64,000 nucleotides of DNA from JBDHRG01 sp039807445 (GTDB lineage Bacteria; Pseudomonadota; Gammaproteobacteria; Competibacterales; Competibacteraceae). Below are positions 1 through 11,377 of the stretch, one piece after another. The notes below the pieces were generated by a model. That model was not told where the DNA came from. It saw nothing but the letters and a program-made list of their open reading frames with translations, and did no database searches. Position 1 is the stretch's first letter. Every line of letters begins with the position of its first letter. The stretch is taken from NCBI GenBank assembly GCA_039807445.1, contig JBDHRG010000001.1:7102-71101 (forward strand), given 5' to 3'. Both the position numbers and the translations under genes were made by a program.

Positions 1-1
1 C

Positions 2-565
<564 letters not shown>

Positions 566-571
566 TGACAC

Positions 572-596
572 GCGAGGGGTGTTCCTCACCCCTCGC
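572..596 (+). terminator. 10-bp hairpin after thiG
   Basis: GCGAGGGGTG (572-581) and CACCCCTCGC (587-596) form a perfect 10-bp stem with a 5-nt loop. The sequence after it is pyrimidine-rich (CTCTCGTCC) but is not a T-run. It may end thiG transcription or act as an intercistronic stem before trmB, which starts 18 bases later. Confidence 0.45.
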
Positions 597-613
597 CTCT
601 CGTCCGCTTGCCC

Positions 614-1303
614 ATGAACGACACCCACCACCACCGCCGCATCCGCAGCTTCGTGCGCCGCGAAGGCCGCCTGACCAGCGGCCAGCAGCGCGCGCTCGAT
701 GCGCTGTGGCCACGCTTCGGACTCGAGGCCGACGGCACGCCGCTCGACCTCGACGCTGCCTTCGGCCGGCACGCCGCGCGCGTGCTCGAGATCGGCTTCG
801 GCAACGGCGAATCGCTGGCCGAAATGGCCGCGGGTGCGCCGTACACCGACTTCATCGGCATCGAGGTTCACCGCCCCGGCGTCGGCCACCTGCTGATGCG
901 CATCGAGGCGCAGGGGCTCACCAACGTGCGCGTGATGTGCGCCGATGCGGTCGAGGTGCTCGAGCACCAGATCCCGGACGGCACGCTGGCGCGGGTGCAG
1001 CTGTTCTTTCCCGACCCCTGGCACAAGAGGCGCCACCACAAGCGTCGCATCGTCCAGCCCGGCTTCGTCGCGCTGCTGGCGCGCAAGCTCGCGCACGGCG
1101 GCCATCTGCATTTCGCGACCGACTGGCAGAACTACGCCGAACACATGCTCGAGGTGCTGAAGGCTTCGCCCGACCTCGGCAACGCCGCGCCGCCCGGCGA
1201 AGACTACTGCCCGCGCCCGCCCTACCGGCCGCTGACCAAGTTCGAGGCGCGCGGCCAGCGCCTCGGCCACGGCGTCTGGGATCTGATCTTCGAGCGCAAC
1301 TGA
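614..1303 (+). CDS. trmB: tRNA (guanine-N7)-methyltransferase TrmB
   Basis: TrmB methylates G46 in the variable loop of tRNAs, using S-adenosylmethionine. The 229-residue protein has the family's usual length. The SAM-binding Rossmann motif is [12 protein letters not shown], followed by the typical [15 protein letters not shown], the [18 protein letters not shown] substrate loop and the terminal signature [20 protein letters not shown] 614 is chosen; an in-frame TTG lies two codons upstream. The gene is tandem with thiG, as in many proteobacteria, and converges with radA, whose stop is 17 bases away on the other strand. Confidence 0.96.
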   Translation: MNDTHHHRRIRSFVRREGRLTSGQQRALDALWPRFGLEADGTPLDLDAAFGRHAARVLEIGFGNGESLAEMAAGAPYTDFIGIEVHRPGVGHLLMRIEAQGLTNVRVMCADAVEVLEHQIPDGTLARVQLFFPDPWHKRRHHKRRIVQPGFVALLARKLAHGGHLHFATDWQNYAEHMLEVLKASPDLGNAAPPGEDYCPRPPYRPLTKFEARGQRLGHGVWDLIFERN

Positions 1304-1319
1304 GACGCGGCGCTCGACG

Positions 1320-2705
1320 TTACCCCCCGCCGCGCACCAGGGCCAGCGCCTCCTCGAGCCGCGTCACCGCGGTCACGCGCATACCCTCGGGCGGGTGGCG
1401 CGGAGCGTTGGCCCTGGGGATCACCGCGGCGCGAAAGCCGTGCTTGGCGGCTTCGCGCAAGCGCTCTTCACCGTTCGGCACCGGACGGATCTCGCCGGCG
1501 AGTCCGACTTCGCCGAACACGACCAGCTCGTTCGGCAGCGGCCGGTTGCGGAAGCTCGACAGCGCCGCCATCAGCACCGCCAGGTCCGAAGCCGTCTCGG
1601 CGATGCGCACGCCGCCGACCACGTTGACGTAGACATCCTGGTCGTACATCGCCACCCCGGCGTGGCGGTGCAGCACCGCAAGCAGCATCGCCAGGCGGTT
1701 CTGCTCCAGCCCCAGCGTCACGCGCCGCGGGTTGCCGCCGTGACACTCGTCGACCAGCGCCTGCACCTCGACCAGCAGCGGCCGCGTGCCTTCGCGTGTG
1801 ACCATCACCACCGAGCCCGCGACCGGCTCGGGATGGCGCGACAGGAAGATCGCCGAGGGGTTGGCGACTTCCTTCAGGCCGTGCTCGGTCATCGCGAACA
1901 CGCCGAGTTCGTTGACCGGGCCGAAGCGGTTCTTGACCGCGCGCAGCACGCGGAAGCGCGAACCCGTGTCGCCCTCGAAGTACAGCACCGTGTCGACCAT
2001 GTGCTCGAGCACGCGGGGACCGGCGATCGTGCCCTCCTTGGTGACGTGACCGACGATGAACAGCGCGGTGCCGCTGCGCTTGGCCAGCCGTACCAGCTGC
2101 GCTGCGCTTTCGCGCACTTGCGCCACCGAGCCCGGCGCCGAGGGCAGTTGCTCGGTGAAGATGGTCTGGATCGAATCGATCACCATCACCTGCGGCTTTT
2201 CGTGTGCCGCGACCGCGGTGATGTGCTCGACGCAGGTCTCGGGCAGCAGCTTCAGCCGCTCGCGCGGCAGCCCCAGGCGCAGCGCGCGCAAGCTCACCTG
2301 CTGCGGCGACTCTTCGCCGGTCACGTACAGCGCCGGTACGCTGCCGGCCAGGTGCGCGAGCGTCTGGATCAACAGCGTCGACTTGCCGATGCCCGGGTCG
2401 CCGCCGATCAGCACCACCGAGCCGACCGTGAGCCCGCCGCCGAGCGCGCGGTCGAGCTCGGCGATGCCGGTGGCCAGCCGCGCCTGCTCGTCGGTGCCGA
2501 CCTCGGCCAGCACCTGCACGCGCGCGTCGCGCGCCGAACCGGTGTAGCCGCCCCGCCCGCGCCCACCCGCCGGCACCGCGGGCGCAAGCAGCGTTTCCTG
2601 CAGCGTGTTCCAGGCACCGCAATCGGTGCACTGCCCCGCCCACTTCGAGGCTTGCGAACCGCACTCGCTGCAGACGTAGATCACCTTCGCCTTGCCGGCT
2701 GCCAT
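1320..2705 (-). CDS. radA: DNA repair protein RadA
   Basis: RadA is a RecA-like ATPase that promotes branch migration of recombination intermediates. The 461-residue protein shows the N-terminal C4 zinc finger (VCSECGSQ and CTDCGAW), the Walker A motif GGDPGIGKST, the RadA-specific KNRFG motif and a C-terminal Lon-like domain (residues of the VNVVGGVRI and FGEVGLAGEIR blocks). The start at 2705 gives the canonical MAAGKAKVIYVCSECG N-terminus and has a GAGGGA ribosome-binding site; longer in-frame starts would only overlap dnaB. It begins 7 bases after the dnaB stop, so dnaB-radA is probably one transcript. Confidence 0.96.
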   Translation of the reverse strand: MAAGKAKVIYVCSECGSQASKWAGQCTDCGAWNTLQETLLAPAVPAGGRGRGGYTGSARDARVQVLAEVGTDEQARLATGIAELDRALGGGLTVGSVVLIGGDPGIGKSTLLIQTLAHLAGSVPALYVTGEESPQQVSLRALRLGLPRERLKLLPETCVEHITAVAAHEKPQVMVIDSIQTIFTEQLPSAPGSVAQVRESAAQLVRLAKRSGTALFIVGHVTKEGTIAGPRVLEHMVDTVLYFEGDTGSRFRVLRAVKNRFGPVNELGVFAMTEHGLKEVANPSAIFLSRHPEPVAGSVVMVTREGTRPLLVEVQALVDECHGGNPRRVTLGLEQNRLAMLLAVLHRHAGVAMYDQDVYVNVVGGVRIAETASDLAVLMAALSSFRNRPLPNELVVFGEVGLAGEIRPVPNGEERLREAAKHGFRAAVIPRANAPRHPPEGMRVTAVTRLEEALALVRGGG

Positions 2706-2712
2706 GCGTCCC

Positions 2713-4122
2713 TCACTCGTAGCTGTCGCTCGAGTACATCTCGGGGGCGAGATTCTCGAAGCGCGTGTACTTGCCGAGGAAAGCCAGCCGTACGCTGCCG
2801 ATCGGGCCATTGCGCTGCTTGCCGATGATGATCTCGGCGACGCCCTTCTCGGCGCTGTCCTTGTTGTAGACCTCGTCTCGGTAGATGAAGCAGATCAAGT
2901 CAGCATCTTGCTCAATCGCACCAGATTCGCGAAGGTCCGACATCACCGGGCGCTTGCTCGGGCGCTGCTCGAGCGAGCGGTTGAGCTGCGACAGCGCGAT
3001 CACCGGCACGTGCAGCTCTTTGGCCAGCGCCTTCAGCGAGCGCGAGATCTCGGAGATTTCGGCGGTGCGGTTTTCGGCGAAGCCCGGCACCTGCATCAAC
3101 TGCAGGTAATCGATCATGATCAGCCCGAGCTGGCCGTACTCGCGCGCCAGCCGGCGGCAGCGCGCGCGCACCTCGCTCGGGCTCAGCGCCGCCGAATCGT
3201 CGATGAACAGCTGCGCCTCGGCCAGCAGGCTCACCGCCGAGGTCAGCCGCGGCCAATCCTCGTCCTCGAGCTTGCCGGTACGGATGCGGTGCTGGTCGAT
3301 GCGTCCGAGCGACGACATCATGCGCAGCGCCAGGTGCTCGCCCGGCATTTCCATGCTGAATACCGCGACCGGCTCGCGAAGCTTGATCGCGGCGTTTTCG
3401 ACGATGTTCATCGCGAAACTGGTCTTCCCCATACTGGGGCGTCCGGCGATGATGATCAGGTCGCCGGCCTGCAGCCCGGCGGTGATCTCGTCGAAATCGC
3501 TCCAGCCGGTCGGCACGCCGGTGATCGGGTCTTCGCGCTCGAACAGCATGTCGATGCGGTCGACCGCCTTGGTCAGCAGATCCTTGATCGGCTGGAAGCC
3601 CTGGCCTTCCTTGCGCCCCTGCTCGGCGATCGCGAACACCTTGCGCTCGGCTTCGTCGAGCAGGGTCTTGCTGTCGCGGCCCTCGGGCGCGTAGGCGCTG
3701 GCGGCGATCTCGGTGCCGACGCGGATCAGCTGGCGCAGCACCGAACGCTCGCGGACGATGTCGGCGTAGGCGCGGATGTTGGCCGCCGAGGGCGTGTCGC
3801 GCGCCAGCGTCGCCAGATACGCCATGCCGCCGGCGTCGTCGAGCTGGGCGTTGCGCTCGAGTGCGCCGGCCAGCGTGACCACGTCGAGCGGCTGGCCGCG
3901 CTCGGCCAGATCGCGGATCGCGCGGAAGATCAGCCGGTGATCGGCGCGGTAGAAATCCTCTTCGATGATGCGGTCGGCCACCTGGTCCCAGGCGGCGTTG
4001 TCGAGCATCAGCCCGCCGAGCACCGACTGCTCGGCCTCGAGCGAGTGCGGCGGCACCCGCAGCGCGTCGGCCTCGGAGTCGCGAAGGCCAGCGGCGGGCG
4101 GAAAAGAAGGCGCGGGCTGCAC
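2713..4122 (-). CDS. dnaB: Replicative DNA helicase DnaB
   Basis: DnaB is the hexameric 5'-3' helicase that drives the replication fork. The protein has 469 residues. The N-terminal DnaG-interacting domain starts at VPPHSLEAEQSVLGGLMLD. A linker precedes the RecA-like motor with Walker A (GRPSMGKTSFA), Walker B (LIMIDYLQLM) and the DLRESGAIEQDADLI segment. The start is a GTG; the next in-frame ATG would cut into the conserved N-domain. It lies downstream of rplI but is separated from it by a strong terminator, so it probably has its own promoter in 4123-4185. Confidence 0.97.
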   Translation of the reverse strand: MQPAPSFPPAAGLRDSEADALRVPPHSLEAEQSVLGGLMLDNAAWDQVADRIIEEDFYRADHRLIFRAIRDLAERGQPLDVVTLAGALERNAQLDDAGGMAYLATLARDTPSAANIRAYADIVRERSVLRQLIRVGTEIAASAYAPEGRDSKTLLDEAERKVFAIAEQGRKEGQGFQPIKDLLTKAVDRIDMLFEREDPITGVPTGWSDFDEITAGLQAGDLIIIAGRPSMGKTSFAMNIVENAAIKLREPVAVFSMEMPGEHLALRMMSSLGRIDQHRIRTGKLEDEDWPRLTSAVSLLAEAQLFIDDSAALSPSEVRARCRRLAREYGQLGLIMIDYLQLMQVPGFAENRTAEISEISRSLKALAKELHVPVIALSQLNRSLEQRPSKRPVMSDLRESGAIEQDADLICFIYRDEVYNKDSAEKGVAEIIIGKQRNGPIGSVRLAFLGKYTRFENLAPEMYSSDSYE

Positions 4123-4184
4123 GGCGGAAACACCTCAGGGGCAAGGAGGTCCGTTCGGGCACGGAAGCCCAGTCTAGCACGGCA

Positions 4185-4220
4185 GAAAAAAGCCCCGTCC
4201 GCGCGTGGCGGACGGGGCTT
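4185..4220 (-). terminator. Rho-independent terminator of the rpsF-rplI operon
   Basis: Bases 4190-4202 and 4208-4220 form a perfect 13-bp stem (arms AGCCCCGTCCGC and GCGGACGGGGCT plus one A-T pair) with a 5-nt loop. On the minus strand it is followed by a T-run, seen as AAAAAA at 4186-4191. It lies 24 bases after the rplI stop. Confidence 0.92.
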
Positions 4221-4243
4221 CAGGGGCCGGAGCCGGAAAGGAC

Positions 4244-4690
4244 TTACTCGGCGATGACGTTGATGTGCAGCTTGCAGTTGACGTCGGTGTGCAGGTGTAT
4301 GTCCACCTCGCACTCGCCGATGTGGCGGATCGGACCGGCCGGCATGCGCACCTCGGCCTTGGCCAGCTCGATGCCGGCGGCCGACACCGCTTCGGCGATG
4401 TCGGCCGGGCCGATCGAGCCGAACAGGCGGCCTTCGGCGCCCGCCTTGGCCGCCATCGTCACCATGATGTCGGCGAGCTGCTCGCGGCGCTCGTGGGCCT
4501 TGGCCAGCGCGGCGGCGGCAGTGGCCTCGAGCTCGGCGCGGCGCGCCTCGAACTTGGCGACGTTGCCCGGGGTGGCTTCGGTGGCCTTGCCCTGCGGGAT
4601 CAGGAAATTGCGGCCGTAGCCCGGCTTGACGCTGACCCGGTCGCCCAGGTTGCCGAGATTCTCGACCTTGGTGAGCAGAATGACATTCAT
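4244..4690 (-). CDS. rplI: 50S ribosomal protein bL9
   Basis: bL9 is a large-subunit protein that binds 23S rRNA near the L1 stalk. All 148 residues fit the family: the N-domain [19 protein letters not shown] with [15 protein letters not shown], the long connecting helix (about residues 42-75) and the C-domain with [15 protein letters not shown]. It is the last gene of rpsF-rpsR-DUF2232-rplI and is followed by a strong terminator. Confidence 0.98.
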   Translation of the reverse strand: MNVILLTKVENLGNLGDRVSVKPGYGRNFLIPQGKATEATPGNVAKFEARRAELEATAAAALAKAHERREQLADIMVTMAAKAGAEGRLFGSIGPADIAEAVSAAGIELAKAEVRMPAGPIRHIGECEVDIHLHTDVNCKLHINVIAE

Positions 4691-4731
4691 CGTGGAAACT
4701 CCGAAAACTCTTGAACGTTGCGGTGCGCCGC

Positions 4732-5631
4732 TCAGCGCACCCCCGCCCTCGCCGCCCGCGCGCGCAAGTCCAGCCAGCAGTCGATCAGCCCCAGCGCGCA
4801 CAGCGCCACGGCCACCTGCGGCATCGCCAGCACCAGCGCCACGTACAGCGCGATCAGCCAGGCCCCCTTCATGCCGCGCGCCGCGACCAGGCCGTGCACC
4901 ACGGCCAGGCCTTGCAGCGCGAAGCCCAGCCCGAGCACCAGCGCCAGGTTGACCAGCCACGGTATATCGAGCGCCAGCGCCGCGGCGATCAGCACCGTCG
5001 CGAGCAGCGCCTGCACGCGCCCCAGGCGCAGGGCGTGGAACTCGCGCCGGAAGCCGCCCGGGTTGTACAGCCGCGCCTGCCACCAGCGTCCGACCAGCAC
5101 GCCGAGCAGCGCCGACAGCATCACATTGGCGGCAAGCACCCCCGGCATCAGCGGCGCCAGCGTGCGCAGCGCCGCCTCGAGCGTCGAAGCATCGATCACG
5201 CCCTCGAACGCCGGCTTCAGCGTCGCCGACAGCACGCCATACCACCAGGCGGCCGGGTCGTCGAACAGCAGCCCGAAGGCGCCGATCGCGAGCCAGCCGA
5301 GGCCCACCGCCGTGCTGACGGTCAACGCCAGCGACACGCTGGCGCGCAGCGTCGCCGCCAGCAGCCACACCGGCAGCCAGTATCCCGGCAGCACGCCGGC
5401 GACCGGTCCGGGGCCGTCGAACAGCAGCCAGCCCAGCACCACGGCGCCGAGGCACGCCAGCCCCAGCACCCAGGCGCCGTCGGCCGGGCCGCGGCGCAGC
5501 GTCACCAGCGCCAGCGCGCCGCCCGACAGCAGTAGCACCGGCGGCACCAGCAGCGCGAAGAACATGCCGGCCGCGACGACCAGGGCCGCCCGCGAGCGGC
5601 CGGCCATTACCAGCGAAGCCAGGGCATTCAT
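4732..5631 (-). CDS. DUF2232 integral membrane protein
   Basis: The 299-residue protein is very hydrophobic, with roughly eight predicted membrane segments: about residues 16-45, 52-72, 85-125, 160-182, 205-245 and 255-280 carry long runs of A, L, V, I and G. The position between rpsR and rplI is the known context of the DUF2232 (YybS-related) family in Pseudomonas and relatives. No function is established and none can be read from motifs. The C-terminus ends in an arginine-rich cytoplasmic tail. The identification rests mostly on context and membrane character. Confidence 0.8.
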   Translation of the reverse strand: MNALASLVMAGRSRAALVVAAGMFFALLVPPVLLLSGGALALVTLRRGPADGAWVLGLACLGAVVLGWLLFDGPGPVAGVLPGYWLPVWLLAATLRASVSLALTVSTAVGLGWLAIGAFGLLFDDPAAWWYGVLSATLKPAFEGVIDASTLEAALRTLAPLMPGVLAANVMLSALLGVLVGRWWQARLYNPGGFRREFHALRLGRVQALLATVLIAAALALDIPWLVNLALVLGLGFALQGLAVVHGLVAARGMKGAWLIALYVALVLAMPQVAVALCALGLIDCWLDLRARAARAGVR

Positions 5632-5677
5632 CGGCTGGTGCGCGTCACGGGTTCGGCAGCGGAGGCCGCGCCCGGGC

Positions 5678-5902
5678 TCAATGGCGATCGGTGTACGGCA
5701 GCAGCGCCAGGAAGCGCGCGCGCTTGACCGCGGTCGCCAGCTGGCGCTGGTAGCGCGCCTTGGTGCCGGTGATGCGGCTCGGCACGATCTTGCCGGTCTC
5801 GGTGATGTAGTTCTTCAGGGTCGCCAGATCCTTGTAGTCGATCTCGGTGACGCCTTCGGCGGTGAAGCGGCAGTACTTCCGGCGGCGGAAGAAACGCGAC
5901 AT
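5678..5902 (-). CDS. rpsR: 30S ribosomal protein bS18
   Basis: bS18 pairs with bS6 on the 30S platform. The 74-residue protein shows the classic RRRKYCRFT start, the [21 protein letters not shown] core and the ending [15 protein letters not shown]. It starts 73 bases after the rpsF stop; no priB lies between them, unlike in enterobacteria. Confidence 0.98.
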   Translation of the reverse strand: MSRFFRRRKYCRFTAEGVTEIDYKDLATLKNYITETGKIVPSRITGTKARYQRQLATAVKRARFLALLPYTDRH

Positions 5903-5975
5903 GGTTCAGTCCTCGTTGATCGTTCGGTTCGGGTACACGCGAGGCGCGGCACGCGCCGCCGGGCGCGCGGCCGGC

Positions 5976-6362
5976 CTACTCGTCGTCGCCCTCGTCGATG
6001 GCGGCCGGCGCGGCCTCGCGCGATTCCCGCTCTTCGCGCCCTTCGCGCGACTTGGCGAGCGGCGAAGGCTCGGTATCGGCGCGGTCGCGCTGGATGACCA
6101 GGTTGCGCAGTACCGCGTCGTTGAAGCGGAAGGCCGATTCGAGCTCGTCGAGCACGGCCTGGCTGCACTCGATGTTCATCAGCACGTAGTGCGCCTTGTG
6201 CACCTTGGCGATCGGATAGGCGAGCTGGCGGCGACCCCAGTCTTCGAGGCGGTGGATCTGGCCGCCGTCGGCCTCGATCATCGAGCGGTAGCGCTCGATC
6301 ATCGCCGGGACCTGCTCGCTCTGGTCAGGATGGACCATGAACACGACTTCGTAGTGACGCAT
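5976..6362 (-). CDS. rpsF: 30S ribosomal protein bS6
   Basis: bS6 binds bS18 and the central domain of 16S rRNA. The start at 6362 ([19 protein letters not shown]) is fixed by an AAGGAG ribosome-binding site and by the family N-terminus. The protein has 128 residues: the ferredoxin-like fold covers about residues 1-95, and a charged acidic/basic tail rich in E, R and S ends in GDDE. E. coli bS6 also has an acidic tail, which is modified by RimK, but this tail is not purely glutamate. First gene of the operon. Confidence 0.97.
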   Translation of the reverse strand: MRHYEVVFMVHPDQSEQVPAMIERYRSMIEADGGQIHRLEDWGRRQLAYPIAKVHKAHYVLMNIECSQAVLDELESAFRFNDAVLRNLVIQRDRADTEPSPLAKSREGREERESREAAPAAIDEGDDE

Positions 6363-6494
6363 CGAAGCTCCTTGCGGATGTGATGACAGCCTCCCGCGCA
6401 GACGGTGAGGCAAGGAGCCGGATGCAGCCCGAAGGCCGCACCCGGAAAAGCCGCGCAGTATAGGGACTTGTCGCCGGCGGCGCAAACGCGGGGC

Positions 6495-7253
6495 TCAGGC
6501 GCGCCGCGCCGCGCCGCGCTGGCGCACCGCCTCGAACAGGAACACACCGGTCGCGACCGAGACGTTCAGGCTCTCGACGGCGCCGGCCATCGGGATGCGG
6601 GCGAGGAAGTCGCAGGCTTCGCGTGTCAGCCGGCGTAAGCCCTTGTCTTCGGCCCCCATCACCAGCGCGACCGGCCCCTTGAAGTCGATCGCGTACAGCT
6701 CGGCCCCGGCTTCGCCGGCGGCGCCGACCAGCCAGATGCCGCGCTCCTGCAGGCTGCGCAGCGTGCGCGCGAGGTTGGTGACCTGCACGAAGGGCACGTG
6801 CTCGGCACCGCCGCAGGCGACCTTGCGCGCGATCGGGGTCAGGCCGGCGGCGCGGTCGGCGGGCGTGATCACCGCGTGCACGCCGGCGGCGTCGGCGCTG
6901 CGTAGGCAGGCGCCGAGATTGTGCGGATCGGTGACCCCGTCGAGCACCAGCAGCAGCGCCGGCGTCTCGAGGCCGTCGAGCAGCGCCTCGAGCTCGCCTT
7001 CGCTCCACGCCTTCTGCGCTGCGGCGCGCTGCAGTACCACGCCCTGGTGGCGCCCGCCGCCGCACAGCTTGTCGAGCTCGCCGCCGTCGACCAGACGCAC
7101 CGCCACTCCGGCCGCCTCGGCCAGCCGGAGCACTTCGCGGATGCGCGGGTCGTGGCGCTTGCGGTCGGCCCACAGGCTGCGCACCTGCTGCGGCTCGTGC
7201 CTGAGCGCACCGACCACCGCGTGCACGCCGAACACCAGTTCTTCGTTCGCCAT
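6495..7253 (-). CDS. rlmB: 23S rRNA (guanosine-2'-O)-methyltransferase RlmB
   Basis: RlmB is a SPOUT-class enzyme that methylates the ribose of G2251 in 23S rRNA. The 252-residue protein has the substrate-binding N-domain (FGVHAVVGALRHEPQQV, then LDKLCGGGRHQGVVL) and the knotted SAM domain with LDGVTDPHNLGACLRSADAAG, VMGAEDKGLRRLTR and the terminal IPMAGAVESLNVSVATGVFLFE. It begins 5 bases after the rnr stop, so rnr-rlmB is a two-gene operon as in E. coli. Confidence 0.96.
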   Translation of the reverse strand: MANEELVFGVHAVVGALRHEPQQVRSLWADRKRHDPRIREVLRLAEAAGVAVRLVDGGELDKLCGGGRHQGVVLQRAAAQKAWSEGELEALLDGLETPALLLVLDGVTDPHNLGACLRSADAAGVHAVITPADRAAGLTPIARKVACGGAEHVPFVQVTNLARTLRSLQERGIWLVGAAGEAGAELYAIDFKGPVALVMGAEDKGLRRLTREACDFLARIPMAGAVESLNVSVATGVFLFEAVRQRGAARRA

Positions 7254-7258
7254 CGGTC

Positions 7259-9526
7259 TCAGCTCCGGCGCCGCTTCTTGCCGCCACCCCTGTCCCTGCG
7301 CCCCGGGCCGCGGCGCGCTTCGCGCGGCGCGCCGGCGCCCGCCTCGATCAGCGGCTCGAAGTCGATCTTGCGCTCGTCGAGGTCGACGCGCACGACGCGC
7401 ACCCGGATCGGGTCGCCGAGGCGGAACCGCCGTCCCGAACGCTCGCCCGCGAGCACGTGCCCGACGGGATCGAAGTGGTAGTAGTCGCCGGGCAGGTTGC
7501 TGACGTGCACCAGTCCCTCGACGTAGACCTCGCGCAAGGCCACGAACAGCCCGAACGAGGTCACCGCCGACACCACGCCGTCGAAGTCTTCGCCGACCTT
7601 GTCGAGCATGTACTCGCACTTGAGCCACTCGACCGCGTCGCGCACCGCATCGTCGGCGCGGCGCTCGGTCATCGAGCAGTGCTCGCCGAGCTCGCTCATG
7701 CCGGTGGGCGAATAGTAGAAGTTCCTGGCACCGCCGCCGCGCAGCAGGTGACGGATCGCGCGGTGCACCAGCAGGTCGGGGTAGCGGCGGATCGGCGAGG
7801 TGAAGTGGGCGTACGCAGCGAGCGCCAGGCCGAAGTGGCCGAGATTGCCGGGGGCGTACACCGCCTGCGACAGCGAGCGCAGCATCACCGTCTGGATCAG
7901 CTCGAAGTCGGGGCGGCTGCGGATGCGTTCGAACAGCGCAGCGTAATCCTGCGGCTGCGGCTTGTCGCCGCCGCCGAGCGCGAGCCCGAGCTGCCCGAGG
8001 AAGCCGGTCAGCTTCTCGAGCTTGGCGAGCTGCGGCCCTTCGTGCACGCGGTACAGCGTCGGCATCCTGTGGCGGGCGAGGAAGCGCGCGGCGGCGACGT
8101 TGGCGGCGATCATGCACTCCTCGATCAGCTTGTGCGCATCGTTGCGGTTCGAGGGCACGATGCGCTCGATCTTGCGCTCCGGGCCGTACTCGATCTCGGT
8201 TTCGTGCGTCTCGAAGTCGATCGCACCGCGCTGCTCGCGCGCCGCGCGCAGCACTGCGTAGAGCTGGTACAGTCGCTCGAGGTGCGGCACCAGCGTCGAG
8301 TACTGCGCGCGCACGTGCTCATCGCGCTCGACCAGCATCGCCGCCACCGCGTCGTAGGTCAGCCGTGCGTGCGAGCGCATCACCGCCTCGTGGAACTTCG
8401 AGCGGACGATCTGCCCGGCGTCGTCGATGAGCATCTCGCACACCAGGCACAGCCGGTCGACGTGCGGGTTCAGCGAGCACAGCCCGTTCGACAACGCCTC
8501 GGGCAGCATCGGGATCACGCGGTCGGGAAAGTACACCGACGTGCCGCGCAGTTCGGCGTCGCGGTCGAGCTCCGTGCCGGACTGCACGTAGTGCGACACG
8601 TCGGCGATCGCGACCCAAAGGCGCCAGGTCTTGCCCTTCTTCTCGCAATACACCGCATCGTCGAAGTCGCGTGCGCTGATGCCGTCGATCGTCACCAGCG
8701 GCGTGTCGCGCAGATCGAGGCGGCCGAGCTTGGCGGCTTCGGGCACCTCGGCGCCGAAGGCGTCGGCTTGCGCGGTCGCCTCCGGCGACCACTGCGTCGG
8801 GATGGCGTAATTGACGATCGCGATCTGCACCTCCATGCCTGGCGCCATGTGCTCGCCGAGCACCTCGCGCACGCGCACCAGCGGCATCGCGTTGCGCGCC
8901 GGCTGCTGCAGGATCTCGGCGACCACGATCTGCCCGGGCCTAGCGCCGTCCGCCTCGCCCGGCGGCACCAGGAAGTCCTGGCTCAGGCGGCGGTTATCGG
9001 GCAGCACCCGAGCCACGCCGCCGTCGATCACGTAGCGCCCGACGATGCGCTCGGTGCCGCGCTCGAGCACTTCGACCACACGCCCCTCGCGGCGGCCGCG
9101 GCGATCGATCCCGGTGACGCACATCACCACGCGGTCGCCGTGCAGCAGCTGGCGCATCTCGTGCGGCGGAATGAACAGATCGTCGCCACCCTCCTCGGGG
9201 GTGAGGAAGCCGAAACCATCCGGATGACCGATCACGCGCCCGCGCACCAGGTCCATCTTCGCGATCGGGCCGTAGCCGCCGCGGCGGTTGCACATGATCT
9301 GGCCTTCGCGCTCCATCGCGCGCAGGCGGCGCTGCAGGGCGTCGCGCTCCCAGTCGTCGTCGATCAGCCACTCGGCGCATAGCGCCTCCCAGGACAGCGG
9401 CTGATCGCGGTGCTCGAGGTAATCGAGGATGAATTCGCGGCTGGGAGCCGCCCGCCCGTATTTCTCGCACTCGCGGGCGTAGTTCGGATCGAGTTGGCGC
9501 CAGGAGCGCCTCTTCTTCGCTGTCAT
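7259..9526 (-). CDS. rnr: Ribonuclease R
   Basis: RNase R is a processive 3'-5' exoribonuclease that degrades structured RNA. The 755-residue protein has an N-terminal winged-helix region (about 20-80), cold-shock domains (GRVIGHPDGFGFLTPEEGGDDLFI), the RNB catalytic domain with its acidic cluster (ISARDFDDAVYCE, then VAIADVSHYV), a C-terminal S1 domain (DFDGVVSAVTSFGLFVALREVYVEGLVH) and a basic tail rich in R, G and K. It is somewhat shorter than E. coli RNase R (813 residues). Upstream on the other strand lie the tRNA-Leu genes. Confidence 0.96.
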   Translation of the reverse strand: MTAKKRRSWRQLDPNYARECEKYGRAAPSREFILDYLEHRDQPLSWEALCAEWLIDDDWERDALQRRLRAMEREGQIMCNRRGGYGPIAKMDLVRGRVIGHPDGFGFLTPEEGGDDLFIPPHEMRQLLHGDRVVMCVTGIDRRGRREGRVVEVLERGTERIVGRYVIDGGVARVLPDNRRLSQDFLVPPGEADGARPGQIVVAEILQQPARNAMPLVRVREVLGEHMAPGMEVQIAIVNYAIPTQWSPEATAQADAFGAEVPEAAKLGRLDLRDTPLVTIDGISARDFDDAVYCEKKGKTWRLWVAIADVSHYVQSGTELDRDAELRGTSVYFPDRVIPMLPEALSNGLCSLNPHVDRLCLVCEMLIDDAGQIVRSKFHEAVMRSHARLTYDAVAAMLVERDEHVRAQYSTLVPHLERLYQLYAVLRAAREQRGAIDFETHETEIEYGPERKIERIVPSNRNDAHKLIEECMIAANVAAARFLARHRMPTLYRVHEGPQLAKLEKLTGFLGQLGLALGGGDKPQPQDYAALFERIRSRPDFELIQTVMLRSLSQAVYAPGNLGHFGLALAAYAHFTSPIRRYPDLLVHRAIRHLLRGGGARNFYYSPTGMSELGEHCSMTERRADDAVRDAVEWLKCEYMLDKVGEDFDGVVSAVTSFGLFVALREVYVEGLVHVSNLPGDYYHFDPVGHVLAGERSGRRFRLGDPIRVRVVRVDLDERKIDFEPLIEAGAGAPREARRGPGRRDRGGGKKRRRS

Positions 9527-9642
9527 CGCATCTTTTCTTGTTCGCAGGGCGGCGCAGCCGCCGGTGATACATCTTCGGAGCCGGCGTTGGGAACCGCCGA
9601 GCGTGCTTTTTCAGGGGCGACCGAAAAGAATAGCAGGCCGGT

Positions 9643-9671
9643 TTGACAGTCACTGGCAGACTGCGTATATT
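9643..9671 (+). promoter_or_regulatory. Sigma-70 promoter of the tRNA-Leu pair
   Basis: TTGACA (9643-9648, perfect -35) is followed after exactly 17 bases by TATATT (9666-9671, one mismatch to TATAAT). The bases after the -10 are GCGCCCCC, a GC-rich discriminator typical of stable-RNA promoters under stringent (ppGpp) control. The start of transcription should be near 9678, about 42 bases before the first tRNA. Confidence 0.88.
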
Positions 9672-9719
9672 GCGCCCCCATCGCGGCGCCGAGCGGCGGC
9701 GCGGGTGATTCGAAGCCGT

Positions 9720-9804
<85 letters not shown>

Positions 9805-9824
9805 CCGGATCACGAAGACCACCT

Positions 9825-9909
<85 letters not shown>

Positions 9910-9919
9910 GATTCGAAGC

Positions 9920-9948
9920 AAGCCCCCGCGCGGGGCTTTGTTCGTTTC
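9920..9948 (+). terminator. Terminator after the tRNA-Leu genes
   Basis: AAGCCCC (9920-9926) and GGGGCTT (9932-9938) form a 7-bp stem with a 5-nt loop, followed by a T-rich stretch (TGTTCGTTT). Confidence 0.8.
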
Positions 9949-9977
9949 CGCGTCCGCAAACCCGCAGCACCGTCATG

Positions 9978-10008
9978 AAAAACCCGGACGCCTCGCGCCG
10001 CCCGGGCT
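9978..10008 (-). terminator. Probable terminator after purA
   Basis: On the minus strand, AGCCCGG and CCGGGTT enclose a GC-rich loop and are followed by a T-run (AAAAA at 9978-9982 on the + strand). It lies 26 bases after the purA stop and is back to back with the tRNA terminator. Confidence 0.65.
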
Positions 10009-10033
10009 CGTCGCGCTCGCAGGCGCTATCGGC

Positions 10034-11377
<1,344 letters not shown>

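Noticed and set aside
5903..5975. Missing priB between rpsF and rpsR as an unusual loss
   Set aside because: Pseudomonas and related genera also have rpsF-rpsR-DUF2232-rplI without priB, so this is ordinary for the group.
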